Notes: a model not told the origin generated them from the sequence alone. A stretch of 64,000 nt of DNA from Actinoplanes ianthinogenes (GCF_018324205.1 NZ_AP023356.1:1922001-1986000); one strand, 5' to 3'. Shown: positions 24,662 through 34,723, counted from the stretch's first letter. Program-made: numbers and translations.

Positions 24662-26619
24662 CGGTTCGGCACCTCCGTGGCGCGGTCGGTGAGCACGAGG
24701 TTGTGCCAGCCCGCCGCGAGGTCGACGGTCTGGGTGTGCCGGCTGCCGTCCACGGCCCGCCAGCTGATCTCCGCGGCCACCGGCTTCGCGCCGGCCGCGC
24801 CGAGGCCGAAGTAGACGTCGAAGCTGCGCTTGCCGGAGTGGCCGCCGCCGCCGTCCACCTGGGCCAGCTGCACCTTGCCGTCGGCCGTGGTGATCCGGAC
24901 CTGGGCGCCGTAGGCCGGGCTGCCGGGCACCGCGGTGGTGCCGGGCTGCGTGGCCGGGCGGAACAGGCGCAGGCCGAGGAAGTTGCCGTCGGTGCCCCGG
25001 GTGTTGCGGTAATACGCGGGAGCGCCCCACTGCCGGGCCACCGCGAAGTCCTGCGCGCCGTCGGCGTCGGCGTCGGCGACCGCCACGCCCCGGGTCGGGA
25101 TCGGGGCGTCGAGGCCGAGCTGGGGGCTCAGGTCGACGTACCGCTCGTTGGTGTCCTCCTTGGCCCAGAAGGCGACGTGGTTGGAGCCGGCGATGTCGTC
25201 ACCCGGCTCGGCCTTGGGCCACATGTTCGGCTCCTGGAGCATCAGGTCGTTGCTCATGGCCAGCTCCTGCAACCAGTTGAACCGGTTGATCTCGCCCTTC
25301 ACGAAGCCGGCGGTCTGCACGATGACGAGCTGCCCGCTGTTGTCGAAGTCGGCCATCTTGGCGTCCCAGCCCCAGCCGACCCAGGCCAGGTTCTTGTCGG
25401 CCGCGACGTTGCGGAACGGCGCCACGCCCTGCGACAGCAGCTGGTGCGCGTCGGCGTTGTCGGCGGCCGTGTTGTGCCAGACGAGGTTGCTCTCCTCCAG
25501 GCCCCACGACTGGGTGATGTTGCTGACGAACAGGTCGAACTTGCCGTCGTGGTCCAGGTCGCCGAAGTCGGCGGCCATCCCCTTGAACGAGTCGTGCCCG
25601 ATCACCATCGACTTGGGCGTGGTCGCGTCCCGCTTGCCCTCGGCCAGCTGGAACGAGATCTTCCCGGGGGTCGACACGTTGTGGAAGAAGCGGTCGTTGC
25701 CGAAGTCGTTGGCCAGGTACAGCTCCGGCAGCAGGTCACCGTCGAGGTCGGCGGTGGACGAGCCGAGCGTCCAGCCGCTGGACACCGCCGGCGGCAGCGC
25801 CGCCTGCTCCTCGTAGCTCACCGAGTCGGCGGTGGCGGACTTGAAACGGAGCACGTGGGCGCCGCCGGCGTTGCGGGCGTGCGACATCGAGTGGTTCATC
25901 GACACGTTCGGGGCGCCGTGGGGGTCGAGCACCGCGGTGTCCGGGAAGTAGTTGAAGACACCGACGTCGACGTTGCCGTCCCCGTCGAAGTCGGCCACCG
26001 CGACCGCGTTGGTGTTCCACAGCGGGCCCCGGTAGACGCCGTCGGTGGTCCGCGCCTGCGGGACCAGCTCGGTGGGGGTGAACGAGGCCGGGCTCAGGTC
26101 GCTGACGTTCGCCCGGTGCAGGAACAGCACCGGCGTCCGGCCCCAGTAGTACGCCAGCAGGTCCATCCGGCCGTCACCGTTGAAGTCGCCGGGCGTGCAG
26201 CCCATCGGCGCGATGGCCGGGCCGGTCGGCAGCGGGCCGGGGGTCAGCACGAACGGGGCGTAGGTGCCGGTCTGCGGCGCCGGCGTGACGATCACGCTGT
26301 CGGTACGCGTGTCGACCAGGCAGAGGTCGTCGGAGGCGCCGTCGCCGTCGAGGTCGTTGACCGCGATGCCGGCGCCGACCGACGAGATCCAGGAGCGGAT
26401 GTGCTCGTACTTGGGGTTGACCGTGCGGACGGTGTGCTCCGGCAGGCCCGGCGGCAGGGCGATGGGCAGCTCGGTGAACTTGAACCGCTCGGCCATCTCG
26501 GTCCGGGTCGCCGCCGACGCCGACGGCAGCCGCGCCGTCAGGTATGCGGCGCCGACGAGAACCAGGACGAACAGCGCCGGCACGAGGCGGCGCACACGGC
26601 TGACGTCATTGGGTGGCAA
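24658..26619 (-). CDS. unbV: Enediyne biosynthesis protein UnbV (E4-type), exported FG-GAP/ASPIC protein
   Basis: A 653-residue protein with an N-terminal membrane signal (LVPALFVLVLVGAAYL). Several FG-GAP/VCBS calcium-loop repeats follow (DLDGDGASDDLC, DFNGDGRMDLLAYYWG, DFDGDGNVDVGVF, DLDHDGKFDLFVSN, DADADGAQDFAV), then a C-terminal ASPIC/UnbV domain near residues 555-645. It is predicted to act outside the membrane as a beta propeller. The start is a TTG at 26619 preceded by GAGAGGGAAG; no in-frame ATG exists before the signal. UnbV is one of the core enediyne genes. Confidence 0.9.
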   Translation of the reverse strand: MPPNDVSRVRRLVPALFVLVLVGAAYLTARLPSASAATRTEMAERFKFTELPIALPPGLPEHTVRTVNPKYEHIRSWISSVGAGIAVNDLDGDGASDDLCLVDTRTDSVIVTPAPQTGTYAPFVLTPGPLPTGPAIAPMGCTPGDFNGDGRMDLLAYYWGRTPVLFLHRANVSDLSPASFTPTELVPQARTTDGVYRGPLWNTNAVAVADFDGDGNVDVGVFNYFPDTAVLDPHGAPNVSMNHSMSHARNAGGAHVLRFKSATADSVSYEEQAALPPAVSSGWTLGSSTADLDGDLLPELYLANDFGNDRFFHNVSTPGKISFQLAEGKRDATTPKSMVIGHDSFKGMAADFGDLDHDGKFDLFVSNITQSWGLEESNLVWHNTAADNADAHQLLSQGVAPFRNVAADKNLAWVGWGWDAKMADFDNSGQLVIVQTAGFVKGEINRFNWLQELAMSNDLMLQEPNMWPKAEPGDDIAGSNHVAFWAKEDTNERYVDLSPQLGLDAPIPTRGVAVADADADGAQDFAVARQWGAPAYYRNTRGTDGNFLGLRLFRPATQPGTTAVPGSPAYGAQVRITTADGKVQLAQVDGGGGHSGKRSFDVYFGLGAAGAKPVAAEISWRAVDGSRHTQTVDLAAGWHNLVLTDRATEVPNR

Positions 26620-26666
26620 TGGCTTCCCTCTCCCGAGTTTTTGACAAGATCGATTTCGGTACGCCG

Positions 26667-28004
26667 TCAGCCGGCTTCAGCGACGGTCATCGGCAGACCC
26701 CCGCGCACCCGCAGCGACAACATCGGCTCCGGCACCACGGCCCGTCCCGGCACCCCGGTCAGGTCCAGCTCGCGCACCAGCGTGGTCAGCACGAACGCGG
26801 CCTCCATCAGGCCCAGGTGGTTGCCGACGCAGAACCGGGGCCCGGCGCCGAACGGGATGTGTGCGTACCGCGGCCGGTCACCGCGCCGGTCCGGGTGGAA
26901 CCGCTCCGGGTCGAAGCGGTCCGGCTCCGGCCAGAACTCCGGGTGCCGGTGCAGCGTGTAGGGGCAGATCAGCACGTCCGACCCGGCCGGCACGAAGTAG
27001 CCGCCGACCTCGTCGGCCGCCAGCGACTTGCGCGGCAGGATCCAGACCGGCGGGAAGAGGCGCATGGCCTCCTCCAGCACCATCGAGGTGTAGGTGAGCC
27101 GGTGCAGGTCCTCGAAGACCGGCGCCCGGTCACCGAGCACCGACACCGCCTCGGACCGCAGCCGCTCGCGCACCTCGGGGTGCCGGTCGATCAGGTGCAG
27201 CGTCCAGCTCAGCGTGCTGGCCGTCGTCTCGTGCCCGGCGAGCAGCAGCGTGACCAGCTCGTCCCGCAGCCGGTCCCGGCCCACCCGCGGGTCGGCCTCG
27301 GCCGCGGTGGAGGTGATCAGCCGGGACAGCACGTCGTCGCCGCTCGCGTCACCCCGGTCGGCGACCAGCCGGTCGACCGTGCGGCCCAGATTGTTGCGCG
27401 CCTTGCGGAACCGCAGCTGCCGGGGCAGCGGCACCCAGTGCGGCACCGCGCCCAGCGTCTCCAGCTCGAACATGGCCTGGTCCTGCACCGCGGCGAAGTC
27501 GTCGCCGACGGTCTCGAACCGGGTCAGGTCCGCGTCCAGCAGGGTCCGGCCGAGCACCCCGAGGGTGAGCCCGGTCAGCTCCTGGAGCATGTCCACCGGC
27601 TCGCCGCCGGCGTGCCGGCGCAGCCGGGCCACCAGCTTCACCGCCTCCTCGGCGACGATGTCGGCCTGTGCCGCGATCCGCCGGCTCTGGAACGCCGGCT
27701 GGATCACCTTGCGCTGCTTGCGCCACAGGTCGCCCTCGCTGGTCAGCAGCCCGTCGCCGAGCGCGCGGCGGGCGTGCACCAGGCCGATGCCCTTGTGGTA
27801 GTTCCCGGCGTTGTCGGCCAGCACGTGCTTGGCGGTGTCCGGGTGGTTGAAGAAGTAGAGCGTCTTGGGGCCGACCGGCAGCTTGGCCGCGTCGCCGTAG
27901 CGGGCCGCCGCGCCGGTCATCATGCCGAGCCGGTCCCGGCCCATCACCATCAGCATGCGCAGGGCCGCGGTGCGCGGCGGCCCCGGCATCGAGATCCGCC
28001 TCAT
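26667..28004 (-). CDS. Cytochrome P450, enediyne E7-type
   Basis: A 445-residue P450. Motifs are AGHETTAST in the I helix, EEAMRLFPP for ExxR, and FGAGPRFCVGNHLG for the heme loop. It resembles the CYP3/CYP4-like bacterial P450s more than the CYP105 type at 14958. Its place between the E6-type reductase gene (ATGA overlap) and UnbV matches the E7 P450 of nine-membered enediyne clusters. Such a P450 probably oxidises the polyene-derived core. The 47-bp gap to UnbV holds the motif GACAAGATCGATTTCGGTACGCCG. Confidence 0.88.
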   Translation of the reverse strand: MRRISMPGPPRTAALRMLMVMGRDRLGMMTGAAARYGDAAKLPVGPKTLYFFNHPDTAKHVLADNAGNYHKGIGLVHARRALGDGLLTSEGDLWRKQRKVIQPAFQSRRIAAQADIVAEEAVKLVARLRRHAGGEPVDMLQELTGLTLGVLGRTLLDADLTRFETVGDDFAAVQDQAMFELETLGAVPHWVPLPRQLRFRKARNNLGRTVDRLVADRGDASGDDVLSRLITSTAAEADPRVGRDRLRDELVTLLLAGHETTASTLSWTLHLIDRHPEVRERLRSEAVSVLGDRAPVFEDLHRLTYTSMVLEEAMRLFPPVWILPRKSLAADEVGGYFVPAGSDVLICPYTLHRHPEFWPEPDRFDPERFHPDRRGDRPRYAHIPFGAGPRFCVGNHLGLMEAAFVLTTLVRELDLTGVPGRAVVPEPMLSLRVRGGLPMTVAEAG

Positions 28005-28528
28005 GCCGCTACCTCGGTCGGTTTGCGGTCGGCCTCGCACAGCCGGCCACGGTGGAAGAGCAGGGCGTCGTCCTCGGTGCCGCCGCCCATGCCGAGCAGG
28101 CGGCCGAGGAAGATCGTGTGGTCGCCGCCGTCGTAGGAGCGCCACAGCGCGCACTCGAAGTGCGCCAGCGCCCCGGTGATCAGCGGCGCGCCGGTGTGCT
28201 CCCCGGCGTGCCAGTCGACCGGGACGAACTGCTCGCCGCCGAGCGGGCGCCGGCGGTCGGCGAAGTACCTGGCGACCGGGGCGTGCCCGGCCGCCAGCAC
28301 CGAGACGCCGAACTGGCCGGCGTCGCGCAGGGCTTGGTGCATCACCGCGTTGTGCTCGATGCAGACCAGCACCAGTGGCGGGTCGAGCGAGACCGCGGTG
28401 AACGAGTTCGCGGTCATCCCGTGCGGCGCCGCGCCACCGACCGTCACGACGGTCACTCCGGTGGCGAAGGTGCCGAACGCCCGGCGCAGGGCCTTCGAGT
28501 CGAAGGACGGTGCCTCCCGGGTGCTCAT
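28001..28528 (-). CDS. Flavin reductase, enediyne E6-type
   Basis: A 175-residue FMN/FAD reductase-like protein of the HpaC/SgcE6 type. ALRRAFGTFATGVTVVTV and HGMTANSFTAVSLDPPLV are the flavin-binding segments. In C-1027 the SgcE6 reductase feeds FADH2 to a hydroxylase. Here it could serve the acyl-CoA-dehydrogenase-like oxygenase at 5930-7114. It overlaps both the thioesterase gene and the P450 gene by ATGA, so the three are translated together with the PKS. Confidence 0.9.
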   Translation of the reverse strand: MSTREAPSFDSKALRRAFGTFATGVTVVTVGGAAPHGMTANSFTAVSLDPPLVLVCIEHNAVMHQALRDAGQFGVSVLAAGHAPVARYFADRRRPLGGEQFVPVDWHAGEHTGAPLITGALAHFECALWRSYDGGDHTIFLGRLLGMGGGTEDDALLFHRGRLCEADRKPTEVAA

Positions 28529-28971
28529 CGGAGACCCGCTCCGGCGAGCATGTACGGTTCGAGCGCCGCGGCCAGGCCCTCGGGCACCCGGGTGGGCACC
28601 GTGCGGGTGTTCGGCCCGCGCATGCAGGCCACCCGCTGCATGCCCCGGGCGACCAGCGTCTCGCCGCCGCCCGGGTCGAGCCGCACGTAGTCGAAGCCGA
28701 ACTCGATCTGCGTCTGCCCGAGCTCGACCAGCCGCATCCGGATGGACAGCTCGTCGAACGCGGTGATCTCGGCGAAGAACTCACAGTCGACCTTGAGGGT
28801 GAACAGCTTCAGGTCGTTCTGCAGGTCGGCCACGATGTCCGGCGCGTGGGTCTTGAGGAACATCTCCCGGCAACGGCCCTGCCAGCGCAGGTAGTTGACG
28901 TAGTAGACGTTCCCGACGATGTTGGTCTCCTCGAACCCGACGGTGTGCGGGTACTCGTAGTACTTGTCCAT
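28525..28971 (-). CDS. tebC: Enediyne hot-dog thioesterase (E10/TEBC)
   Basis: A 148-residue single hot-dog-fold acyl thioesterase starting MDKYYEYPHTVGFEETNIVG, closely like SgcE10, CalE7 and DynE7. The conserved NIVGNVYYVNYLRWQG region carries the tyrosines and arginine of the active site; the general-acid/base Asp of classic 4HBT enzymes is replaced by Asn, as known for this family. It releases the linear polyene or beta-keto acid from the PKS. It starts one base after the PKS stop. Confidence 0.94.
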   Translation of the reverse strand: MDKYYEYPHTVGFEETNIVGNVYYVNYLRWQGRCREMFLKTHAPDIVADLQNDLKLFTLKVDCEFFAEITAFDELSIRMRLVELGQTQIEFGFDYVRLDPGGGETLVARGMQRVACMRGPNTRTVPTRVPEGLAAALEPYMLAGAGLR

Positions 28972-28972
28972 C

Positions 28973-31900
28973 TCACTCCCCCGTCTCGGCGAGCACGGCG
29001 ACGACGATCGGCTCCGCGAGGTCCCGTACGGCGGTGGCGAAGGTCGCCACCCGCAGGTCACCGGCGCGCAGCAGCACCCAGCGGTCCCGGACCGCGGGCA
29101 GTACGGTCAGCGGCCCGTCCAGCGACCGGCCGGCCTTGCGCAACGACTCCAGCGCCGTCCACACCCGGGTCGCGGCCACGTCGTGGCTCTCCCCGGTGGC
29201 GGCGGCCACCTGCCGGGCCAGCTCGGCGTGCTGCCCGAGCAGGCCGGACCAGGTGCCGGCGTCCCGTGCGGCGACGACCTCCAGGTCGCAGCCGAGGACG
29301 CCGCTGCTCGCGGTGAACAGCGTCAGGGCGGCGGCGTGCGCCGCCGAGACGACGCCCTCGTCCACCTCGGGACGACCGTCCGCCCGGTAACGCGGCTCGA
29401 CCGGCCGCCGGAACGTCCGGGTCGCGGCGAGCCGGGTGGCCTCCCGGCGACTCAGGCCGCCGTCCGGCACGACCGTCACCGCCACCCGCTTGCCGAGCAG
29501 GTCGTCCACGGCCCGTTCCAGGTAGGGCCCGAGCAGGGCGGGCACCCACGGGCCGGCCGGGTCCTGCTTGCGGACCGCCCGCAGGCGCAGGCCCTCCCAG
29601 CGTTCGAGCACCTCGCCGGCGTCCGAGCGGAGTGCGACGTCGTAGACGTACAGGTCGCCGTCGCGGGACCGCTCGGTGGCGCAGTAGCGCAACCCCTGCG
29701 CCGCGGTCAGCTTCTCGCCGCCCGGGTAGATGCGGTCCACCCCGACCGGCAGCAGCGTGGCGTCCGGCACGCAGACCTGGTTGCCGTGCATCAGGGTGTC
29801 CCGCACGCCGGGGTCGCCGAGCAGCAGGTGGTCCGGGACGAACGCGGCGAACCACTGCACGTCCGGCTCGGCCGCCACCTCGGCGTCGACGTACCGGGCG
29901 GCCGCGCTGTGGTAGCGCCGCAGCCGCTGGAACCGGGCGCCCTGGAAGAGCAGGCCCGAGTACAGGTCGTCGGCGGGAACCAGCTCCACCGGGGGCACCT
30001 CGGCGGGCACCTGCTCCGGCTCGCCCTGCGGCACCTCGGTCGCGCCCAGCCGCAGCCGGGCGGTGAAGTGGTCGGCGGCGTACCCGGTGTCCACGCTGCG
30101 GATCGCCACCTCGACGGTGTCGTCGTCGGTGACCACCGCGGCGACCCGGATCGTCGCCCGCCCGTTCGGCGGCACGATGATCGGCCGCAGGAACTCGGCC
30201 TGCTCGATCACCGGCAGCGTCTCCACCCCGGTGGTGGCCGCGGCCACCTGGGCCATCGCCTCCATCCCGAAGACCGCCGGCAGCAGCAGGTTCCCGTCCA
30301 GGTCATGGTCGGCCAGGTACAGGTCGGTGCCGACGTTCAGCTCGACCTCGCAGACCAGCTCGACGCCGTGGTAGCGGACCAGCGGCCGGTCGACGAACCG
30401 GGACAGCGGCAGCGGCGGCAGCGGCCGGCGCACCGTGTCGATCCCCTCGGTCCGCCCGCTGATCACCACCACGTCCGGCGCCTGCGGGTCGGCCAGCACC
30501 CGGCGCAGGATGCCGACGCCCTGGTCCGGGGTGATCGGGGTGACGCCGTCGCGGGTCAGCGACTCGACCACGGCGAGCCGCTCGCCCATCCCGACGCCGG
30601 ACCAGACCGACCACTCCAGGCAGACGCTCCGGCAGTGCGGGTGGGTGCGGCCCACCTCGGTGGTCAGGTCGGCCAGCCATTCGTTGGCGGTGGCGTAGTG
30701 CGCCTCGCCGCGCAGGCCGGCCCGGCCGATGATGCTGCCCAGCGACACCAGCAGCCGCAGCCGCCCGGGGTCGACCACGTCCAGCACCGTGCGCAGGCCG
30801 TCCACCTTCGGGGCGAAGGTGCGCCGGAACGCGTCCCGGTCCAGGTTCGTCAGCGCGGCCGGCTCGTTGCGCCCGGCGCCGTGCAGGATCGCGGTGACCG
30901 GCCCGAGCTCGGCGGTGAACCGGTCGACGGCCCGGCGTACCTGGCCGGTGTCGGTGACGTCGGCCCGCTCGTAGTGGCAGCGGACGCCGGCCGCGGCGAT
31001 CCGGTCCAGGTTCGCGGCCAGCTCCCGGTCGTCGGCCGGGTCGGAGCGGCCGATCAGGGCCAGCGCGGCCCCGGTGTCCCCGGCGATCGCCAGCGCGCAC
31101 TCGGCCGTGATGCCCTTGCCGCCGCCGGTGACCAGCAGCACGTCGGTGCCGGTCAGCGGCGCCTCGGTGCGGGCCGGGCGGACCGGCATCGGACGCAGCG
31201 TCGGCACCCGGCGGGTGCCCTCCTCGTCGTAGTGCGCCTCGGTGAAGCTCGCGGTGGCCGCGACCTCCGCCACCACCCGGTCGAACGCGAGCGAGCCGGC
31301 CGGCAGGTGCACCACGGTGACCCGCAGGTGCGGGGCCTCCAGCCGCAGCGTCTTGGCCAGCCCGGCCGCGCCACGACCGTGCTGCACCAGCACGAACCGG
31401 GTCTGCGGGGCGGCCGCCAGGGCCTCCCGCGCGCCGGTCAGCGCCAGTTCCAGGTCGTCCTCGCTGCACGCCTCGGGCAGGCAGACCAGCACGCCGGCGC
31501 CGGTCTCCGCCGTTTGCAGGCCGCGGCGCAGCTGCTCGGCGTACGGGTGGCCGGCCGGCGCGTGCAGACTCCACGCGCCGGAGGGCTCGGGCGCCGTGCG
31601 GGCACCGAGCGGGACCGGGGCCAGGTCGAGCCGGAACGGCCGGGCCCAGGCCGCGGCGCCGGCCACCACCGGGGCGGCGACCTCGTCCCCCGCCGTCGTG
31701 GTGGACCGGATCTGGTCCAGCGCGGCGGCCAGCTCCGCCACCCGTGCGGTGGCGAAGTTGGTGGGCACCTGCGACGGCGGCAACTTCAGCGCGGCCGCGG
31801 CCGCGTTGACCACCTGGCCGACCGTGATCGAGCTCAGGTGCAGGTCGTCCAGGAGCAGGCTGTCGTCGCGGACCAGCTCGATCGGGAGCTCGGCCCGCTC

Positions 31901-34723
31901 CGCCGCCAGCCGGCGCAGCAGGTCGAGGGTCGACTCCGCGCCGTCCACGACCACCGGGGCCGCTTTGTCCTCGACCGGCGTCGCGCGCCGCTCCTCGACG
32001 GCAACGACCGGGGCCTGCTCGCACGGGCTGCTGAAGAAGTCGAACTCGGCGTCCAGCGGCAGGTCCCGGACCAGGCGGCCGTGGAAGAGCGACGAGTCGA
32101 GGGTGGCGGCGCCGAGCACGTACGCGGCGCCGGCCGCCCGCAGCAGCCCGGTCAGCGACTCCGAGTCGGTGTCGACGGCCAGCGCCGGAACGTCGGTCAG
32201 CTGCCCGGCCAGCGAGCTCAGCACCCGGCCCGGCCCGACCTCGACGAGCAGGTCGACCTGGGCGGCGGCCTGCGTGACCGCCTGGCGGAACAGCACCGGG
32301 TCGGTGATCTGCCGGCGCAGCAGCGCGGCGACGTCGGTGTCCGGTGCGAGGGCCGCGCCGGTCACGGTGGAGAGGACGGTACGGCGTACCGGGCCCAGCC
32401 GCTCCCCGGCGAGCGCGGCCACGAAGGTGTCCGCGGCCGGGGCGACCAGCGGGGAGTGGAACGCGTGCGAGACATTCAGCACGGTGGCCGCCAGACCCTG
32501 GTCCCAGGCGCGCCGGCAGACCGCCGTGACGTCGTCCACGCTGCCCGCGACCACGGTCTGCGCGTCGCTGTTGTAGGCGGCGATCACCACCGGCAGCCCG
32601 GTCAGCAGCCCGGCGACGACCTCGGCGGACGCGCCGATCCCGGCCATCGTGCCGGACGAGCTGTGTTCGGCCATGGTCCGTCCGCGCAGCGCCGCGACCC
32701 GCAGCAGCGTGGTCTCGTCGAGCGCGCCGGCCCAGTGCAGCGCCGCGATCTCGCCGAGGCTGTGCCCGACCGCGACGCAGGCGCTCACGCCGAGCTCGTC
32801 GAGCACCCGCAGCGCCGCCACCGACCCGGTGACGATCCGCGGCTGGGCCACCTCGGTGGCCACCACGTCACCGCCGGTCGGCAGGTTCGCCGCGGTGTAG
32901 ACGGCGTCCGCCTCGGTGAAGCGCCGGCCCAGCGCGCCGCCGCTGACCCCGGTGCCGGAGCCCTGCCCGGGGAAGAGGTAGCCGATCCGGGCCGGGCCGG
33001 TCACCCGGTTCAGCAGGATCCGGCTGTCCCCGGCGAGCAGCCGCGTCTCGCCGGCCGCGACCGCGTCGCGCAGCTTGCGCAGCTGCTCCTCGGCGTCGGC
33101 CGGTGACTGGGCCACCACGCCGGCCCGCAGCGGCCGGTCGCGCAGCTCGTCGTGCAGGGTGGCGGCCAGGTCGCCGAGCTGGCCGTACGCCAGCGACGGC
33201 ACCAGCGTCAGCACCTGGTCGATCCGGCCCAGCAGGTCCTCGGCCGAGGCGCCGTCGAGCAGCAGCAGCTCGGCGTCCTGCACCGAGCCGGCCAGCAGCC
33301 GGGTCCGCGAGTCGAGTTTCGCCCGCCGCCGGGGCTGGGAGTTCTCCAGCACGACGTGGGTGTTGATGCCGCCGAAGCCCATCGCGGTGACCCCGGCGCG
33401 CAGCGGCGCGTCCTGCGGCCACTGCTCGGCCTTGCGCAGCAGCCGCAGCGCCGGGTCCGGGCCGGTGAGGATCTCGTGCGGCTCGACCGAGCCGATGCTC
33501 GGCGGCAGCACCTCGTGGTGCAGCGCGAGCACCGCCTTGATCATCCCGGCCACGCCGGCCGCGGCCTTGGCGTGCCCGATCATGCCCTTGATCGAGGTGA
33601 TCACGGCGGGCGGCGCGGCCGGGTCGGCGGCCCGGCGGGTCGCGGACAGCGCGCCCAGCTCGGTGGCGTCACCGACCTTGGTGCCGGTGCCGTGGCCCTC
33701 GAAGAGCGAGACGGTCTCCGGGCCGAAGCCGGAGCGCTCGTACGCCCGCCGCAGCGCCAGCTGATATCCGCTCACCTCGGGCCGGGTCATGCCGCCCTTG
33801 CCGTCCGAGCTGATGCCCCAGCCGGCGACCGAGGCGTACACCCGGTGCCCGGCCGCGAGCGCCTCGTCCTCGCGCATCAGCACGACCATGCCGCAGCCCT
33901 CGCCCGGCCAGAAGCCGCTGGCGAGCCGGTCGTACACCCGCATCTCGCCGGTCGCCAGGGCGCCGGTCTTGGCGAAGCCGATGATCTCGAACGGGTCGAT
34001 GGAGAGGTCGACACCGCCGGCGATCGCCACGTCGATGTCCCCGTCCAGCAGCGCCTTGCAGGCCGTCGCCACCGACAGCAGCGACGAGGAGCAGGCGCCG
34101 TCGACCGTGTAGCCACCGCCCTTGAGGTCGAAGTAGTTGCAGATCCGCCCGGCGATGGTGTTCGACAGGGCGCCGGCCAGGGTGTCCTCGTCGACCGGCG
34201 CGAACGGGTTCTTGAAGGTGACCTCGAGGTCCGCCAGGAAGCCGGCCAGCTGCTCGTCGTCCCAGCCCTCCGCCTTCAGCGCCGCGGCGACCGTGCGCTT
34301 CACGTACGGCCACCGCAGCCGGATCTGGCTGGCCCGGGAGAACTCACCGGTCAGGCTGTTGCCCACGACCACCCCGGTGCGCTCCCGCGGCAGCCCCGCA
34401 CCCTGCGGGAACCCGGCGTCGGCCAGCGCGTTCGCCGCGATGTCCAGGGCCAGCCAGTGGGTCAGGTCGGTGGACCGGTAGGTGCTGCCGGCCACCTTGT
34501 AGGCGACCCGATCGAACTGATATCCCTCGATCACGGCGGCGTTGCGGGCGTAGAACGTGTCCGGCGTCGCCGGGTCCGCGCTCCAGTAGTCGTCGAGTCG
34601 CATCCGCTGGTCCGGCAGGCGGCGGAAGGCCCGGCGCCCGGCCAGCGCGTTCTCCCACAGTTCCCGGGTCGTGGCGGCGTCCGGATACCGGCAGGCCATG
34701 CCGACGACGGCGATCCTGGTCAT
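28973..34723 (-). CDS. pksE: Iterative enediyne polyketide synthase (PKSE)
   Basis: A 1916-residue enediyne PKS with KS (1-450), AT (590-880), ACP (930-1000), KR (1190-1430), DH (1460-1690) and a C-terminal phosphopantetheinyl transferase domain. The KS triad is Cys211 (DGACSSS), His344 (EGHGTGT) and His384 (IGHAKAA). The AT serine is Ser655 in GHSLGE. The ACP motif is LHLSSITVG, with the carrier serine at 964 or 965. The KR shows TGGGKGIT at about 1200 and Tyr1343, and the DH shows His1473 in HDLDGNLLLP. The PPTase region holds GCDLEVV and WTALESLRK from Trp1855. It makes the polyene precursor of the warhead. Start ATG overlaps the UnbL-type stop. Confidence 0.97.
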   Translation of the reverse strand: MTRIAVVGMACRYPDAATTRELWENALAGRRAFRRLPDQRMRLDDYWSADPATPDTFYARNAAVIEGYQFDRVAYKVAGSTYRSTDLTHWLALDIAANALADAGFPQGAGLPRERTGVVVGNSLTGEFSRASQIRLRWPYVKRTVAAALKAEGWDDEQLAGFLADLEVTFKNPFAPVDEDTLAGALSNTIAGRICNYFDLKGGGYTVDGACSSSLLSVATACKALLDGDIDVAIAGGVDLSIDPFEIIGFAKTGALATGEMRVYDRLASGFWPGEGCGMVVLMREDEALAAGHRVYASVAGWGISSDGKGGMTRPEVSGYQLALRRAYERSGFGPETVSLFEGHGTGTKVGDATELGALSATRRAADPAAPPAVITSIKGMIGHAKAAAGVAGMIKAVLALHHEVLPPSIGSVEPHEILTGPDPALRLLRKAEQWPQDAPLRAGVTAMGFGGINTHVVLENSQPRRRAKLDSRTRLLAGSVQDAELLLLDGASAEDLLGRIDQVLTLVPSLAYGQLGDLAATLHDELRDRPLRAGVVAQSPADAEEQLRKLRDAVAAGETRLLAGDSRILLNRVTGPARIGYLFPGQGSGTGVSGGALGRRFTEADAVYTAANLPTGGDVVATEVAQPRIVTGSVAALRVLDELGVSACVAVGHSLGEIAALHWAGALDETTLLRVAALRGRTMAEHSSSGTMAGIGASAEVVAGLLTGLPVVIAAYNSDAQTVVAGSVDDVTAVCRRAWDQGLAATVLNVSHAFHSPLVAPAADTFVAALAGERLGPVRRTVLSTVTGAALAPDTDVAALLRRQITDPVLFRQAVTQAAAQVDLLVEVGPGRVLSSLAGQLTDVPALAVDTDSESLTGLLRAAGAAYVLGAATLDSSLFHGRLVRDLPLDAEFDFFSSPCEQAPVVAVEERRATPVEDKAAPVVVDGAESTLDLLRRLAAERAELPIELVRDDSLLLDDLHLSSITVGQVVNAAAAALKLPPSQVPTNFATARVAELAAALDQIRSTTTAGDEVAAPVVAGAAAWARPFRLDLAPVPLGARTAPEPSGAWSLHAPAGHPYAEQLRRGLQTAETGAGVLVCLPEACSEDDLELALTGAREALAAAPQTRFVLVQHGRGAAGLAKTLRLEAPHLRVTVVHLPAGSLAFDRVVAEVAATASFTEAHYDEEGTRRVPTLRPMPVRPARTEAPLTGTDVLLVTGGGKGITAECALAIAGDTGAALALIGRSDPADDRELAANLDRIAAAGVRCHYERADVTDTGQVRRAVDRFTAELGPVTAILHGAGRNEPAALTNLDRDAFRRTFAPKVDGLRTVLDVVDPGRLRLLVSLGSIIGRAGLRGEAHYATANEWLADLTTEVGRTHPHCRSVCLEWSVWSGVGMGERLAVVESLTRDGVTPITPDQGVGILRRVLADPQAPDVVVISGRTEGIDTVRRPLPPLPLSRFVDRPLVRYHGVELVCEVELNVGTDLYLADHDLDGNLLLPAVFGMEAMAQVAAATTGVETLPVIEQAEFLRPIIVPPNGRATIRVAAVVTDDDTVEVAIRSVDTGYAADHFTARLRLGATEVPQGEPEQVPAEVPPVELVPADDLYSGLLFQGARFQRLRRYHSAAARYVDAEVAAEPDVQWFAAFVPDHLLLGDPGVRDTLMHGNQVCVPDATLLPVGVDRIYPGGEKLTAAQGLRYCATERSRDGDLYVYDVALRSDAGEVLERWEGLRLRAVRKQDPAGPWVPALLGPYLERAVDDLLGKRVAVTVVPDGGLSRREATRLAATRTFRRPVEPRYRADGRPEVDEGVVSAAHAAALTLFTASSGVLGCDLEVVAARDAGTWSGLLGQHAELARQVAAATGESHDVAATRVWTALESLRKAGRSLDGPLTVLPAVRDRWVLLRAGDLRVATFATAVRDLAEPIVVAVLAETGE

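Noticed and set aside
28964..33106. A 1380-codon plus-strand open frame opposite the PKS
   Set aside because: It is the antisense shadow of the high-GC PKSE gene, has Pro/Arg/Gly/His-rich nonsense sequence and no domain.
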